In this document: positions 32,850 to 41,354 of the stretch, one piece after another | How positions within the stretch are numbered: position 1 is the stretch's first letter | How the letters are laid out: each line of letters opens with the position of its first letter | Origin: Streptomyces malachitofuscus | GTDB taxonomy: Bacteria > Actinomycetota > Actinomycetes > Streptomycetales > Streptomycetaceae | Assembly (NCBI RefSeq): GCF_014650055.1 | Contig: NZ_BMUF01000001.1 | Coordinates: 659,640 to 723,639 of the forward strand | DNA length: 64,000 nucleotides | Direction of reading: 5' to 3' | Made by a program: the position numbers and the translations under genes | The notes under the pieces: model-generated | The model's input: the letters and a program-made list of their open reading frames with translations, nothing else | What the model was told of the DNA's origin: nothing | The model's database searches: none

Positions 32850-34951
32850 TGGGCGGCTGCCTTCTCGCTCGGGGAACTCGGGGCCGGGGACTGGGCCTGG
32901 ATCGCCGTGATGGCGACGGTGTTGACGATGTCCTGGACCAGGGCGCCCCGGGACAGGTCGTTGACCGGCTTGCGCAGACCCTGGAGGACCGGGCCGACCG
33001 CGATCGCGCCGGCCGAGCGCTGCACGGCCTTGTAGGTGTTGTTGCCGGTGTTCAGGTCGGGGAAGACCAGCACGGTCGCCTGCCCCGCCACCTCCGAGCC
33101 CGGCAGCTTGGTCGCCGCGACCGACGGCTCCACGGCCGCGTCGTACTGGATCGGCCCCTCGATCCGCAGATCGGGCCGGCGGGAGCGCACCAGCTCGGTG
33201 GCGGTGCGCACCTTGTCGACGTCGGCGCCGGAGCCGGAGGTGCCCGTCGAGTACGACAGCATCGCGATCCGCGGCTCCACGCCGAACCGTGCGGCCGTGA
33301 CCGCCGACTGCACGGCGATGTCGGCGAGCTGCTCGGCGTCCGGGTCCGGGTTGACCGCGCAGTCGCCGTACACGAGCACCTTGTCGGCCAGGCACATGAA
33401 GAAGACCGACGAGACGATCCGCGCGTCCTCACGGGTCTTGATGATCTCGAAGGCCGGCCGGATCGTCGCGGCCGTGGAGTGCACCGAGCCGGACACCATG
33501 CCGTCGGCGAGGCCCTCCTGCACCATCAGCGTGCCGAAGTAGTTGACGTCGGAGACCACGTCGTACGCCAGCTCCACGGTGACGCCCCGGTGGGCGCGCA
33601 GGGCCGCGTACTGCTCGGCGAAGGAGTCCCGCAGCTCGGAGGTGGCCGGGTCGATCAGCTGGGTGTCGCCGAGGTCGATGCCGAGGTCGGCGGCCTTCTT
33701 GCGGATCTGGTCGACGTCGCCGAGCAGGGTCAGCTCGCACACGCCCCGGCGCAGCAGCACCTCCGCCGCGTGCAGCACCCGTTCCTCGGTGCCCTCGGGG
33801 AGCACCACCCGGCGCAGGTCGGAGCGGGCCTGCTCGAGCAGCTTGTGCTCGAACATCATCGGGGTGACCCGGTCGCTGCTCGGCGCGGAGACGCGCCGGG
33901 TGAGCTCCGCGGTGTCGGCGTACCGCTCGAAGAGGCCGAGCGCCCGCTCCGCCTTGCGGGGGGTGGCCGCGTTCAGCTTGCCCTCCAGGGAGAAGAGCTG
34001 CTCGGCGGTGGGGAAGCTGGTGCGGGGGACCGACAGCACCGGGGTGCCGGGGGCGAGCCGGTCGGCGAGGGTGAGGATGTGCTCGGCCGGGATCTCGTCC
34101 AGGGTCAGCAGCACCCCGGCTATCGGCGGGGTGCCGGCGCTGTGCGCGGCCAGCGCGCCGACGACCAGGTCGGCGCGGTCGCCGGGGGTGATCACCAGAC
34201 AGCCCGGGGTCAGCGCGGCGAGGAAGTTCGGCAGCATCGCGCCGCCGAAGATGAAGTCCAGGGCGTCGCGGGCGAGCCCGGAGTCGTCGCCGAGCACCAC
34301 CTTCGCGCCCAGGGTGTGCGCGATCTGGGAGACGGTCGGGGCGGAGAGCGCCGGCTCGTCAGGCAGCACGTAGCAGGGCACGGGCAGCCGGTTGGCGAGC
34401 CGCTCGGCGATCTCGTCCCGGTCCTCGCGGGCGACCCGGTTGACCGCCATGGCGAGCACGTCGCAGCCCAGGGTGACGTAGGCACGGTAGGCGTTGCGGG
34501 TCTCGGCGCGCACCGACTCGGCGGTCTGCTTGCGGCCGCCCACCACCCCGATCACCGAGGCGCCGAACTCGTTGGCGAGGCGGGCGTTCAGGGACAGCTC
34601 GTCGGGGAACTGGGTGTCGGCGTAGTCGGTGCCGAGGACGAGCACGACGTCGTAGTCACGGGCGACCCGGTGGAACCGGTCGACGAGGGTGGACACCAGT
34701 TCGTCGGTGCCCTGCTCGGCCTGGAGCGCGGACGCCTCGTGGTAGTCGAGGCCGTAGACGGTCGCCGGGTCCTGGGTGAGCCGGTAGCGGGCCCGCAGCA
34801 GTTCGAAGAGCCGGTCCGGCCCGTCGTGCACCAGGGGGCGGAACACCCCCACCCGGTCGACCTGCCGGGTCAGGAGCTCCATGACCCCGAGTTCGACGAC
34901 CTGTCGGCCGTCGCCGCGGTCGATGCCGGTCACGTACACGCTGCGGGTCAC
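32846..34951 (-). CDS. pta: Phosphate acetyltransferase, two-domain type
   Basis: 701 residues from GTG 34951 (VTRSVYVTGIDRG). N-terminal ~350 residues are the P-loop-like/DRTGG regulatory region (IAHTLGAKVVLGDDSGLARD, GCLVITPGDRADLVVGAL); the C-terminal ~320 residues are the PTA_PTB catalytic domain (RRVVLPEGTEERVLHAA, EGLADGMVSGSVHSTAATIR, LSYSTGTSGSGADVDKVR, FPDLNTGNNTYKAVQR). Full length for the large bacterial type. Coupled to ackA and divergent from pfkA. An in-frame ORF extends upstream to 35140, but the family start fits GTG 34951. Confidence 0.94.
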   Translation of the reverse strand: MTRSVYVTGIDRGDGRQVVELGVMELLTRQVDRVGVFRPLVHDGPDRLFELLRARYRLTQDPATVYGLDYHEASALQAEQGTDELVSTLVDRFHRVARDYDVVLVLGTDYADTQFPDELSLNARLANEFGASVIGVVGGRKQTAESVRAETRNAYRAYVTLGCDVLAMAVNRVAREDRDEIAERLANRLPVPCYVLPDEPALSAPTVSQIAHTLGAKVVLGDDSGLARDALDFIFGGAMLPNFLAALTPGCLVITPGDRADLVVGALAAHSAGTPPIAGVLLTLDEIPAEHILTLADRLAPGTPVLSVPRTSFPTAEQLFSLEGKLNAATPRKAERALGLFERYADTAELTRRVSAPSSDRVTPMMFEHKLLEQARSDLRRVVLPEGTEERVLHAAEVLLRRGVCELTLLGDVDQIRKKAADLGIDLGDTQLIDPATSELRDSFAEQYAALRAHRGVTVELAYDVVSDVNYFGTLMVQEGLADGMVSGSVHSTAATIRPAFEIIKTREDARIVSSVFFMCLADKVLVYGDCAVNPDPDAEQLADIAVQSAVTAARFGVEPRIAMLSYSTGTSGSGADVDKVRTATELVRSRRPDLRIEGPIQYDAAVEPSVAATKLPGSEVAGQATVLVFPDLNTGNNTYKAVQRSAGAIAVGPVLQGLRKPVNDLSRGALVQDIVNTVAITAIQAQSPAPSSPSEKAAAQ

Positions 34952-35051
34952 GCGCGCTCTCCGTTTCGTCGGGGGCCGCAAGAGTCGTCGGCGGGCCGCA
35001 TGAGTCATCCTGAGGCCACAAAAATCGCCCACCGAGGTGAGCAGATCCCTC

Positions 35052-35080
35052 TTGACAATACCTCTGGCGCTGGCTAAGAC
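35052..35080 (+). promoter_or_regulatory. HrdB-type promoter for pfkA
   Basis: Perfect -35 TTGACA (35052-35057), 17-base spacer, -10 TAAGAC (35075-35080). Transcription would start near 35087, giving a leader of about 85 bases before the pfkA ATG. Confidence 0.65.
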
Positions 35081-35172
35081 GCCCGTCCGTCCGGCGTCGG
35101 CACCGCGCCGGGGGACGTGAAACAATCGGGACTGGCTCACCGGTATCGACAGGGACCAGGAGACACAGCACG

Positions 35173-36198
35173 ATGCGTATCGGAGTTCTCACCGCAGGCG
35201 GCGACTGCCCCGGCCTGAACGCAGTGATCCGGTCGGTCGTGCACCGAGCGGTCGACAACTACGGCGACGAGGTCATCGGCTTCGAGGACGGTTACTCGGG
35301 CCTGCTGGACGGCCGCTACCGCACCCTCGACCTCGACGCGGTCAGCGGCATCCTGGCCCGCGGCGGCACCATCCTCGGATCCGCCCGCCTGGAGCGCGAC
35401 CGGCTGCGCGAGGCCTGCGAGAACGCCTCCGACATGATCCGTGACTTCGGCATCGACGCGCTGATCCCGATCGGCGGAGAAGGCACGCTCACCGCGGCCC
35501 ACATGCTGTCGGACGCGGGCCTGCCGGTGGTCGGCGTCCCGAAGACGATCGACAACGACATCTCCTCCACCGACCGCACCTTCGGCTTCGACACCGCGGT
35601 CGGCGTCGCCACCGAGGCGATGGACCGCCTGAAGACGACCGCCGAGTCCCACCAGCGGGTGATGGTCGTCGAGGTCATGGGCCGGCACGCAGGCTGGATC
35701 GCCCTGGAGTCCGGCATGGCCGCCGGCGCCCACGGCATCTGCCTGCCCGAGCGCCCCTTCGACCCGGCCCAACTGGTCAAGATGGTCGAGGAACGCTTCG
35801 CCCGCGGCAAGAAGTTCGCGGTGATCTGCGTCGCCGAGGGCGCGCACCCGGCCGACGGCAGCATGGACTACGGCAAGGGCGAGATCGACAAGTTCGGCCA
35901 CGAGCGCTTCCAGGGCATCGGCACGGCCCTGGCGCACGAGCTGGAGCGCCGCCTCGGCAAGGAGGCCAAGCCGGTCATCCTCGGCCACGTCCAGCGCGGC
36001 GGCGTCCCGACGGCGTACGACCGCGTCCTCGCGACCCGCTTCGGCTGGCACGCGGTGGAGGCGGCGCACCAGGGCGAGTTCGGCAAGATGACGTCCCTGC
36101 GCGGGACCGACATCGTGATGGTCCCGCTGGCGGAGGCGGTCACCGAACTGAAGACGGTCCCGAAGGACCGGATGGACGAGGCGGAGTCGGTCTTCTAG
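35173..36198 (+). CDS. pfkA: 6-phosphofructokinase, group III
   Basis: 341 residues with an AGGAGA site upstream of ATG 35173. Phosphorylates fructose 6-phosphate. Nucleotide loop LTAGGDCPGLNAVIR; residues 101-105 GGEGT give Gly104, and PKTIDND gives Lys124. Gly104 with Lys124 is the mixed pattern known for ATP-dependent actinobacterial PFKs (ATP-only enzymes have Gly124, PPi enzymes have Asp104). Substrate motif MGRHAGWIALE and RGGVPTAYDR are intact. By position this is PfkA2 (SCO5426 by recall). It is divergent from pta and overlaps the convergent M23-like gene by 4 bases. Confidence 0.92.
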   Translation: MRIGVLTAGGDCPGLNAVIRSVVHRAVDNYGDEVIGFEDGYSGLLDGRYRTLDLDAVSGILARGGTILGSARLERDRLREACENASDMIRDFGIDALIPIGGEGTLTAAHMLSDAGLPVVGVPKTIDNDISSTDRTFGFDTAVGVATEAMDRLKTTAESHQRVMVVEVMGRHAGWIALESGMAAGAHGICLPERPFDPAQLVKMVEERFARGKKFAVICVAEGAHPADGSMDYGKGEIDKFGHERFQGIGTALAHELERRLGKEAKPVILGHVQRGGVPTAYDRVLATRFGWHAVEAAHQGEFGKMTSLRGTDIVMVPLAEAVTELKTVPKDRMDEAESVF

Positions 36199-37049
36199 GC
36201 CGGCAGGGGCTCGACGGCGACGAAGTGCGTGGTGTCCTCGGGGACACCGGTGCGTTCCACGCCGTCGTCCTCGCGGTAGTGCCAGGCGAACGGCACTCCG
36301 CGTGCCGTCATCACGTCCGGGCCGTCCATGAGCTGGAAGTGCAGGTGCGGCTCGGACGAGTTGCCGGAGTTGCCGCACTCGGCGATCCTCTGGCCCGCCG
36401 ACACCCGGTCGCCCACGGCCACGTCCAGCGAGCCGCGCCGCAGGTGCGCGAAGGCCGCGTACACGCCGTTGCCGAGGTCGAGGACGATGTGGTTCCCCAT
36501 CAGGTGGCTCGGCCAGCCGAGACTGCGGACGAAGCCTTCCAGATAGAGGAAGAGGAAGGCGGGGAGGGACATGCGCGACAGATGGTCCCGCTGTCGTTCC
36601 GCCGTCGCGACGACCACTCCGTCGGCGGGTGCGAGCAGCGGCCTGCCGTAGGTGGGGTAGCGCCGGGGACTTCTGGCGAGCGGCCAGAACCAGCGGAAGG
36701 GCGGGGCCGACGGCACGGCCCCTTCTTCGTCACCGTCCCCGGCGGGCACGTACTTCAGATCGATGGCGTACGTCTGCGCGTGGCTGTGGGTGTGACTGGG
36801 GACCTTCGTGGCCGGTCCGTTGAGCGCCAGCCAGCGCCCGGTGACGGGAACGCGGAGGAGCACCGGTTCACGGTCCAGGGGCGGACGCTGGGTGCGGATC
36901 AACGTCACACGCATGGTCTGACCGACGATCAGCAGCGCCACGCCGGTGTACCACAGAGGGCCTATTCCCTGTGCGTTCACCACAATGCACAGGGCGCCGG
37001 CGGCGAACACCAGGCCGTAGCGCTTCCACAGCATCGTGAGCATGTGCAT
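36195..37049 (-). CDS. Membrane-anchored M23-like protein with a degenerate zinc site
   Basis: 284 residues from ATG 37049 (GAGG 5 bases upstream). Two membrane segments at the N-terminus (GLVFAAGALCIVVNAQGIG, WYTGVALLIVGQTMRVTL). The C-terminal half is a LytM/M23 fold: GNHIVLDLGNGVYAAFAHLR, VGDRVSAGQRIAECGNSGNS and EPHLHFQLMDG, so the HXH motif is present. The usual first ligand motif HXXXD just before the ADG turn is missing (RYPTYGRPLLAPADG), so zinc catalysis is doubtful. It is the last gene of the RiPP-like minus-strand set and overlaps the pfkA stop. It could be a scaffold, an immunity factor or a leader-processing helper; this is inference. Confidence 0.82.
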   Translation of the reverse strand: MHMLTMLWKRYGLVFAAGALCIVVNAQGIGPLWYTGVALLIVGQTMRVTLIRTQRPPLDREPVLLRVPVTGRWLALNGPATKVPSHTHSHAQTYAIDLKYVPAGDGDEEGAVPSAPPFRWFWPLARSPRRYPTYGRPLLAPADGVVVATAERQRDHLSRMSLPAFLFLYLEGFVRSLGWPSHLMGNHIVLDLGNGVYAAFAHLRRGSLDVAVGDRVSAGQRIAECGNSGNSSEPHLHFQLMDGPDVMTARGVPFAWHYREDDGVERTGVPEDTTHFVAVEPLPA

Positions 37050-37096
37050 GCGTACCTCTTCGCTGGCGGTTGTGGGGGTGCCCGCATCCTGTCACG

Positions 37097-37115
37097 CCGG
37101 AGCGGCGGGCTCCGG
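37097..37115 (-). terminator. Short hairpin after the ABC exporter gene
   Basis: CCGGAGC (37097-37103) and GCTCCGG (37109-37115) form a 7-bp stem 9 bases after the exporter stop, before the M23-like gene. Weak terminator or attenuator. Confidence 0.35.
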
Positions 37116-37123
37116 GGCGGTCG

Positions 37124-38875
37124 TCAGGAGGTGCCGACAGGGGTCAACTGCTGGCCGGCCAGGCGCCGGTAGGTGGCGTCGCTCTCCATCAGCTCCGGAT
37201 GGCTGCCGCGGGCCCTCAGCCTGCCGTCCTCCATGACGAGGATGTCGTCGGCGCTCGCGGTGGTGGAGATGCGATGGGCGATCGTGAGCACCTGACAGTG
37301 GGCGCCGATGGTGGTGAGGGCCGAACGCAGCGCCGTCTCGGAGTCGGAGTCGAGGTTCGAGGTGACTTCGTCCAGGAGGAGCACGGCAGGGCTGGTCAGC
37401 AGGGCCCGAGCGATGGCCAGACGCTGCCGCTGACCGCCGGAGAGCCCGATGCCGCCCTCTCCGAGATCGGTGTCGAGGCCGTCCGGAAGGGCGGCGACGA
37501 CGTCGGTGAGGTGGGCCGCCTCCAGCGCCCGGGTGATCTGTTCCGCCGTGGCGCCGGGCCTGGCGTAGACGAGGTTCTCGCGGACCGTGCCCCGCATGAG
37601 CGGGGAGTCCTGCTCGACCAGGCCGATGCGGGAACGGAGCTCGGCCAGCGGCAGGCGGGACACGTCCTCGCCCATGATCCGGATCTGTCCCGCGTCGGGG
37701 TCGTGGAAGCGCTCGATCAGCTGGAACAGCGTGGACTTGCCCGCACCCGACGGCCCGACGATCGCGGTGACACCGGTGGCCGGGAGCGTGAACGTGACGT
37801 CGTCGAGGGCGAGGGGCGCGGCGCCGGAGTAACCGAAGGTGACGTGGTGGAACTCGACGGCGGCGGTGCCCTCCGCCCTGTCCCTGTCCCCGTCCCTGCC
37901 CCGGTCCCGGGCCGTTGCGGGCGCTGCCGGGGCCTCGACGGTCTCCTGGTCGATGACGGCGAGGTCGCTGACGCGGTCGATGGCGGCCCGGCCCTGCTGG
38001 AACTCGCCCAGCGACATGAAGAACATCACCAGCGGGGAGACGAGATAGAAGAGGTACATGATGAACGAGGTCAGGTCCGCGGCCGGGAGGGCTCCCGTGG
38101 CGGTACGGGCCATCCCCCAGGTGATCACCACCGCGAGGGACACCTGGGTGCCCACGTTCATCGCGGGCATCAGCATCGCCGACAGCCGGGTCACCCTGAT
38201 TCCGCTCCCGCGTGCGGCCTCGGCGAGGGCCCGGATCCGTTCGGCCTCACGGCCCTCGGCGCCCGAGGCCTTGACCGTGGTGAGCGCGCCGAGGACCCGC
38301 AGGAGTCCGGAACCGTAGGCGCTGGTGTCCTCGCGGTTCTGGACGGCCGCCTTGCGGACCGCGCGGGCCAGGAACAGCGCGAGTGCGGACGCGGCGCCGA
38401 GACAGCCCGCGGTGACCAGCAGCAGCCGCCAGTCGAGCCAGAGCATGACGGCGACGCAGCCGACCGTGGTGAAGCCGGAGGTGATCATCTGGGCGACGGA
38501 CGAGGACAGGGCGATCCGGGCGAGAGAGGTGTCGGACACGGTACGGGTGAACACGTCACCGTGCTCGAGCTTGTTGAAGGCCCGTATCCGGGAGTGGAGC
38601 AGACGCCCCGTCAGCGTGGAGCGCATGTCGAGGACGATGTTCTCGCCCGCCTTGCCGATCAGGTAGAAGTGCGTGGCGGCGAGCACCGCGTCCGCGACGA
38701 ACAGGCCGGCGATGGACAGGATCGGCCAGGCCACCGACTCGTCGAGGGCGACGGCCTCGATCAGGTCGCCGATGAGGAGCGGCTGTACGAGGGTCGCGGC
38801 GGTGCCGCCGAGACCGAGGAGGATGCCGACGGCGAGGAGCAGCCGGTGGCGTCCGACGATGGCGGAAAGGTTCAT
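37124..38875 (-). CDS. ABC exporter, fused membrane and ATPase domains (linaridin-cluster transporter)
   Basis: 583 residues from ATG 38875. Six-helix export domain at residues ~1-300 (LLLAVGILLGLGGTAATLVQ, ILSIAGLFVADAVLAATHFY and others), then NBD with Walker A GPSGAGKSTLFQLIERF, signature LSGGQRQRLAIARALL and Walker B VLLLDEVTSNLD. There is no N-terminal C39 peptidase domain, so it does not cleave leaders itself. An acidic/Arg linker (ATARDRGRDGDRDRAEG) joins the domains. Its ATG overlaps the stop of the small membrane ORF. In its context it should export the processed peptide (CypT/LinT role, by analogy). Confidence 0.9.
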   Translation of the reverse strand: MNLSAIVGRHRLLLAVGILLGLGGTAATLVQPLLIGDLIEAVALDESVAWPILSIAGLFVADAVLAATHFYLIGKAGENIVLDMRSTLTGRLLHSRIRAFNKLEHGDVFTRTVSDTSLARIALSSSVAQMITSGFTTVGCVAVMLWLDWRLLLVTAGCLGAASALALFLARAVRKAAVQNREDTSAYGSGLLRVLGALTTVKASGAEGREAERIRALAEAARGSGIRVTRLSAMLMPAMNVGTQVSLAVVITWGMARTATGALPAADLTSFIMYLFYLVSPLVMFFMSLGEFQQGRAAIDRVSDLAVIDQETVEAPAAPATARDRGRDGDRDRAEGTAAVEFHHVTFGYSGAAPLALDDVTFTLPATGVTAIVGPSGAGKSTLFQLIERFHDPDAGQIRIMGEDVSRLPLAELRSRIGLVEQDSPLMRGTVRENLVYARPGATAEQITRALEAAHLTDVVAALPDGLDTDLGEGGIGLSGGQRQRLAIARALLTSPAVLLLDEVTSNLDSDSETALRSALTTIGAHCQVLTIAHRISTTASADDILVMEDGRLRARGSHPELMESDATYRRLAGQQLTPVGTS

Positions 38876-39048
38876 GACGCGCCCCGGCCGACGGCGATGG
38901 CCACGATCACCGCGATGCTCGTGGCGAAGACGATGCCCAGGGCCATCGCTCGTCCGGTGAGCCGCCCGTGCTCGCGGAACACCGCGGACATGCCCGGTGC
39001 GGCGATGGCGAACGCGACCGCGAACCACACCACGCGGTTAGCCGTCAA
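38872..39048 (-). CDS. 58-residue two-helix membrane peptide
   Basis: Found by hand. TTG start at 39048 with a strong AAGGAGG site 8 bases upstream; stop overlaps the exporter ATG (ATGA). The product begins LTANRVVWFAVAFAIAAPGM, has a short polar turn (FREHGRLTGR), then a second helix (MALGIVFATSIAVIVAIAVG) and ends GRGAS. Its strong ribosome site and coupling on the exporter side argue that it is real. It could be an immunity peptide or a small exporter subunit. No family recognised. Confidence 0.7.
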   Translation of the reverse strand: MTANRVVWFAVAFAIAAPGMSAVFREHGRLTGRAMALGIVFATSIAVIVAIAVGRGAS

Positions 39049-39092
39049 GACTGGTTCCTCCTTCGAACTGCTCGCTCACCTCGGCGGTGATG

Positions 39093-39848
39093 TCAGGCGC
39101 TCTTGGTGTACGTGGTCACGAACATTGGGTACTGCTCGGCGTAGGGGGTCAGGTTCCAGTCCGCGTAGCGGCCTTCGGGAGTGAGCCCGGCTTCCGTGGC
39201 GTATGCGTCGACCTCGTCGGGGACCGTGAGGCGCGCCAGTTCGGTGCCCACACGGGTGGTGCCGTCGGACTCGTACCAGATGTGGGAGCACTGCCATATC
39301 TCGGGAGTGAGCGTGGAATGGGTCTGGAGCCCCGTCCCCGGTTCGGGGTACGGCGTGAAGAGGGTGGTGCGCAGCCGACCCTCGTGGAGCGTCTCCACCG
39401 CGGGCCGGTTGCCGGTCTCCACCACCAGTCGGCCGCCGGGGACGAGCAGATCGGCGGCGCGGCGCACCGCCTCCCGCTGGTCCTCGGGAGTGAGCAGCAT
39501 CGACAGCGTCCCGCACACCATGTACACCAGGCCGTAGGCGCGGGTGTCGGTGTAGGCGCGGATGTCCGCGTGCACGGGGACGACGTCCTCGTTCCCCGGG
39601 GCGGCGGCCAGCTGGGCGAGCATTTCCGGGGACGAGTCGACGCCGGTCACCCGACCGGTCTTCCGGGAGAGCGGGACGGCGATGCGTCCGGTGCCGACAC
39701 CGAACTCGAGGGTGCCGGCGTCGGGGTCGGGGTGCAGGCCGGCCAGGGCGTCCGCCACGGCCTGGCCGGCGGCGCCTTTGGGGAAGACCCGGTCGTACCA
39801 CTGTGCGAACTGTGTGCCGTAACCGATGTCTGCGACGTCGCTGGTCAT
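39093..39848 (-). CDS. Class I SAM methyltransferase (CypM/LinM-like candidate)
   Basis: 251 residues from ATG 39848 (MTSDVADIGYGTQFAQWYDR); a GTG at 39860 is possible. Motif I GTLEFGVGTGRIAVPLSRKT, acidic residue in VTGVDSSPEML, motif II/III MVCGTLSMLLTPED and LLVPGGRLVVETG. Methyltransferase_25-like fold. In cypemycin biosynthesis CypM dimethylates the N-terminal Ala of the core; here peptide B has an Ala directly before TPAV, so N-terminal methylation is a sensible prediction. Same strand and close spacing with the flanking cluster genes. Confidence 0.85.
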   Translation of the reverse strand: MTSDVADIGYGTQFAQWYDRVFPKGAAGQAVADALAGLHPDPDAGTLEFGVGTGRIAVPLSRKTGRVTGVDSSPEMLAQLAAAPGNEDVVPVHADIRAYTDTRAYGLVYMVCGTLSMLLTPEDQREAVRRAADLLVPGGRLVVETGNRPAVETLHEGRLRTTLFTPYPEPGTGLQTHSTLTPEIWQCSHIWYESDGTTRVGTELARLTVPDEVDAYATEAGLTPEGRYADWNLTPYAEQYPMFVTTYTKSA

Positions 39849-39899
39849 GCGGGGTCTCACTTCCCTTTGGCGGTGTGCGGGTGCGGCGGGCCCGGACGG

Positions 39900-40721
39900 T
39901 CAGGTGGGCCAGTAGCCGCTCTTGGTCTGCATCACGGAGCGGAGGAGCCGCACGCGTCCGTCGTCGGCGAACTCCCCGAAGGTGAAGACCTCCATCTCGC
40001 CCGCCCGGCGTCCGTGCGGTGAGGGCACCATGGAGTAGCGGGCCGCGAAACGGTTGCCCTGGGTGAGCACCGCGTGGAGGTCCAGGGCGTAGTCGGGTCC
40101 GCTGTCGCGGGCCGCGGCGAGGGACTGCAGGGCGGCCGGGCGCTGCATCGGCGTGCCGTTGATGTACTGGACGGAGTCGGGGGTGTGGAACCGGTCGAAG
40201 GCCTCTTCGAGGGGCACGTCCGGGTCGTCGGCCAGCTCGGCGAAGGTCGTGAGGTAGGCCGCGGGGTCCGTCGGCGCACCGTTCGGTGCGCCCGCGGACC
40301 CCGCGTCGCCGTCCCAGGTGGGGGAGTCGGAGCCGCCCCATCCGTAGGTCGACCGCGCGGTGGTGACGGTGGACGCGACACGTCCGTCGTCGGCGAGGTC
40401 GGCGAACATCACCGATTCGGTGTTGTGCCGCACCTGCATCACCAGGGGCTTGCTGATGGTGTAGCGGGCGGCGGCGCGGTTGCCGTCGACCACCACCTCG
40501 TGGATCCACAGCTCGTACGGCGTCCGGTCCGCCCGCCACTGCTCGAGGTTCTTCAGTACGGTCGCCCGGTCGCACTGCTTCCGGTTGACCAGGTGGGTGG
40601 CGTCCGGGACGTGGTAGCGGTCCCAGACGTCTTCGAGGTTCTGCGTGGCGGCGAAGGCGTCGGCGGTGTAGGTGCGGAGATAGCCGGCGAAGTCGTCGGC
40701 GGGCCTCGGGGCGATGGTCAT
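39900..40721 (-). CDS. Tandem SnoaL/NTF2-like domain protein
   Basis: 273 residues from ATG 40721 (MTIAPRPADDFAGYLRTYT), preceded by GGGAGAA. Two SnoaL-like halves: residues ~1-120 (EDVWDRYHVPDATHLVNRKQ ... NRAAARYTISKPLV ... FADLADDGRVA) and ~150-270 (EEAFDRFHTPDSVQYINGTP ... NRFAARYSMVPSPHG ... FGEFADDGRVR). The halves align well, so it arose by internal duplication. The single-domain family includes cyclases, isomerases and hydroxylase-like proteins of polyketide pathways. Its role in a RiPP pathway is unknown; it could isomerise or bind the modified peptide. The linker ~125-145 is Gly/Asp/Ala-rich. Confidence 0.82.
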   Translation of the reverse strand: MTIAPRPADDFAGYLRTYTADAFAATQNLEDVWDRYHVPDATHLVNRKQCDRATVLKNLEQWRADRTPYELWIHEVVVDGNRAAARYTISKPLVMQVRHNTESVMFADLADDGRVASTVTTARSTYGWGGSDSPTWDGDAGSAGAPNGAPTDPAAYLTTFAELADDPDVPLEEAFDRFHTPDSVQYINGTPMQRPAALQSLAAARDSGPDYALDLHAVLTQGNRFAARYSMVPSPHGRRAGEMEVFTFGEFADDGRVRLLRSVMQTKSGYWPT

Positions 40722-40772
40722 GGTGCGTTCTCCCACACTGGTGCTGGATGGTGCTCGGTGTGACGGCGGTGC

Positions 40773-41354
40773 TCAGGCCGGAGTGAGGTGGGGGCCGGCC
40801 GGGCGCATCGGGGTGTACGGGGAGATGAACAGGGGCTCGGGGTCCTCGCTGGTGTCATGCCCGGCGGCTCGTACGACCGCGAACTGGAAGCCCTTGACGT
40901 GCTCCGCGCCCTGCCGCTCCCGGACCGTCTTGCGGATGAACTCGGCGAGGACCCGGTAGGAGGAGGTCTTCTGCACCTCCGTCGCCCCGGACTTGGTGGC
41001 CTGCTGGAGGATGGCGGTGCACAGGTCGAACACCGACTTCTCCGGGCGGCGGGTGGCGAACCAGAACGCCTGGTACATCCTGCGGGGCTCGATCATGTCG
41101 ATCTCGCTCCACTCGGACGTCCCGCCGGCGTGGTCGAGGGTGCGGTAGACGTAGTGGAAGTCGTGAGTCGCCGGGTTCGGGGCGAAGAACTTCCAGTTCG
41201 GGACGAAGGAGAACAGGTCCCTGGAGCGGACCCGGTCGAACGCCGGGTGCGGGTGCTGCGCGGCCACGGTCGCCACCAGCATGCCCGCGCCCACGATGCG
41301 CGCCAGGGAACCGGGACCGGTGAACGTGTCCTTGAACAGGGCCGTCGGGTTCAC
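40773..41354 (-). CDS. LinL/CypL-like small membrane-associated protein
   Basis: 193 residues from GTG 41354, which overlaps the stop of the LinH-like gene (GTGA). One hydrophobic segment near residue 15-30 (LARIVGAGMLVATVAAQ), then RDLFSFVPNWKFFAPNPATH, YVYRTLDHAGGTSEWSEIDM and FICTxxLQQ-like helices ending PYTPMRPAGPHLTP. The FAPNP...YR.LD....W.EI pattern is typical of proteins that accompany membrane HTTM-like domains. In linaridin pathways CypH and CypL are both essential and always adjacent. They have been tied to dehydration or epimerisation of core residues. Assignment rests on size, coupling and neighbours. Confidence 0.7.
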   Translation of the reverse strand: MNPTALFKDTFTGPGSLARIVGAGMLVATVAAQHPHPAFDRVRSRDLFSFVPNWKFFAPNPATHDFHYVYRTLDHAGGTSEWSEIDMIEPRRMYQAFWFATRRPEKSVFDLCTAILQQATKSGATEVQKTSSYRVLAEFIRKTVRERQGAEHVKGFQFAVVRAAGHDTSEDPEPLFISPYTPMRPAGPHLTPA

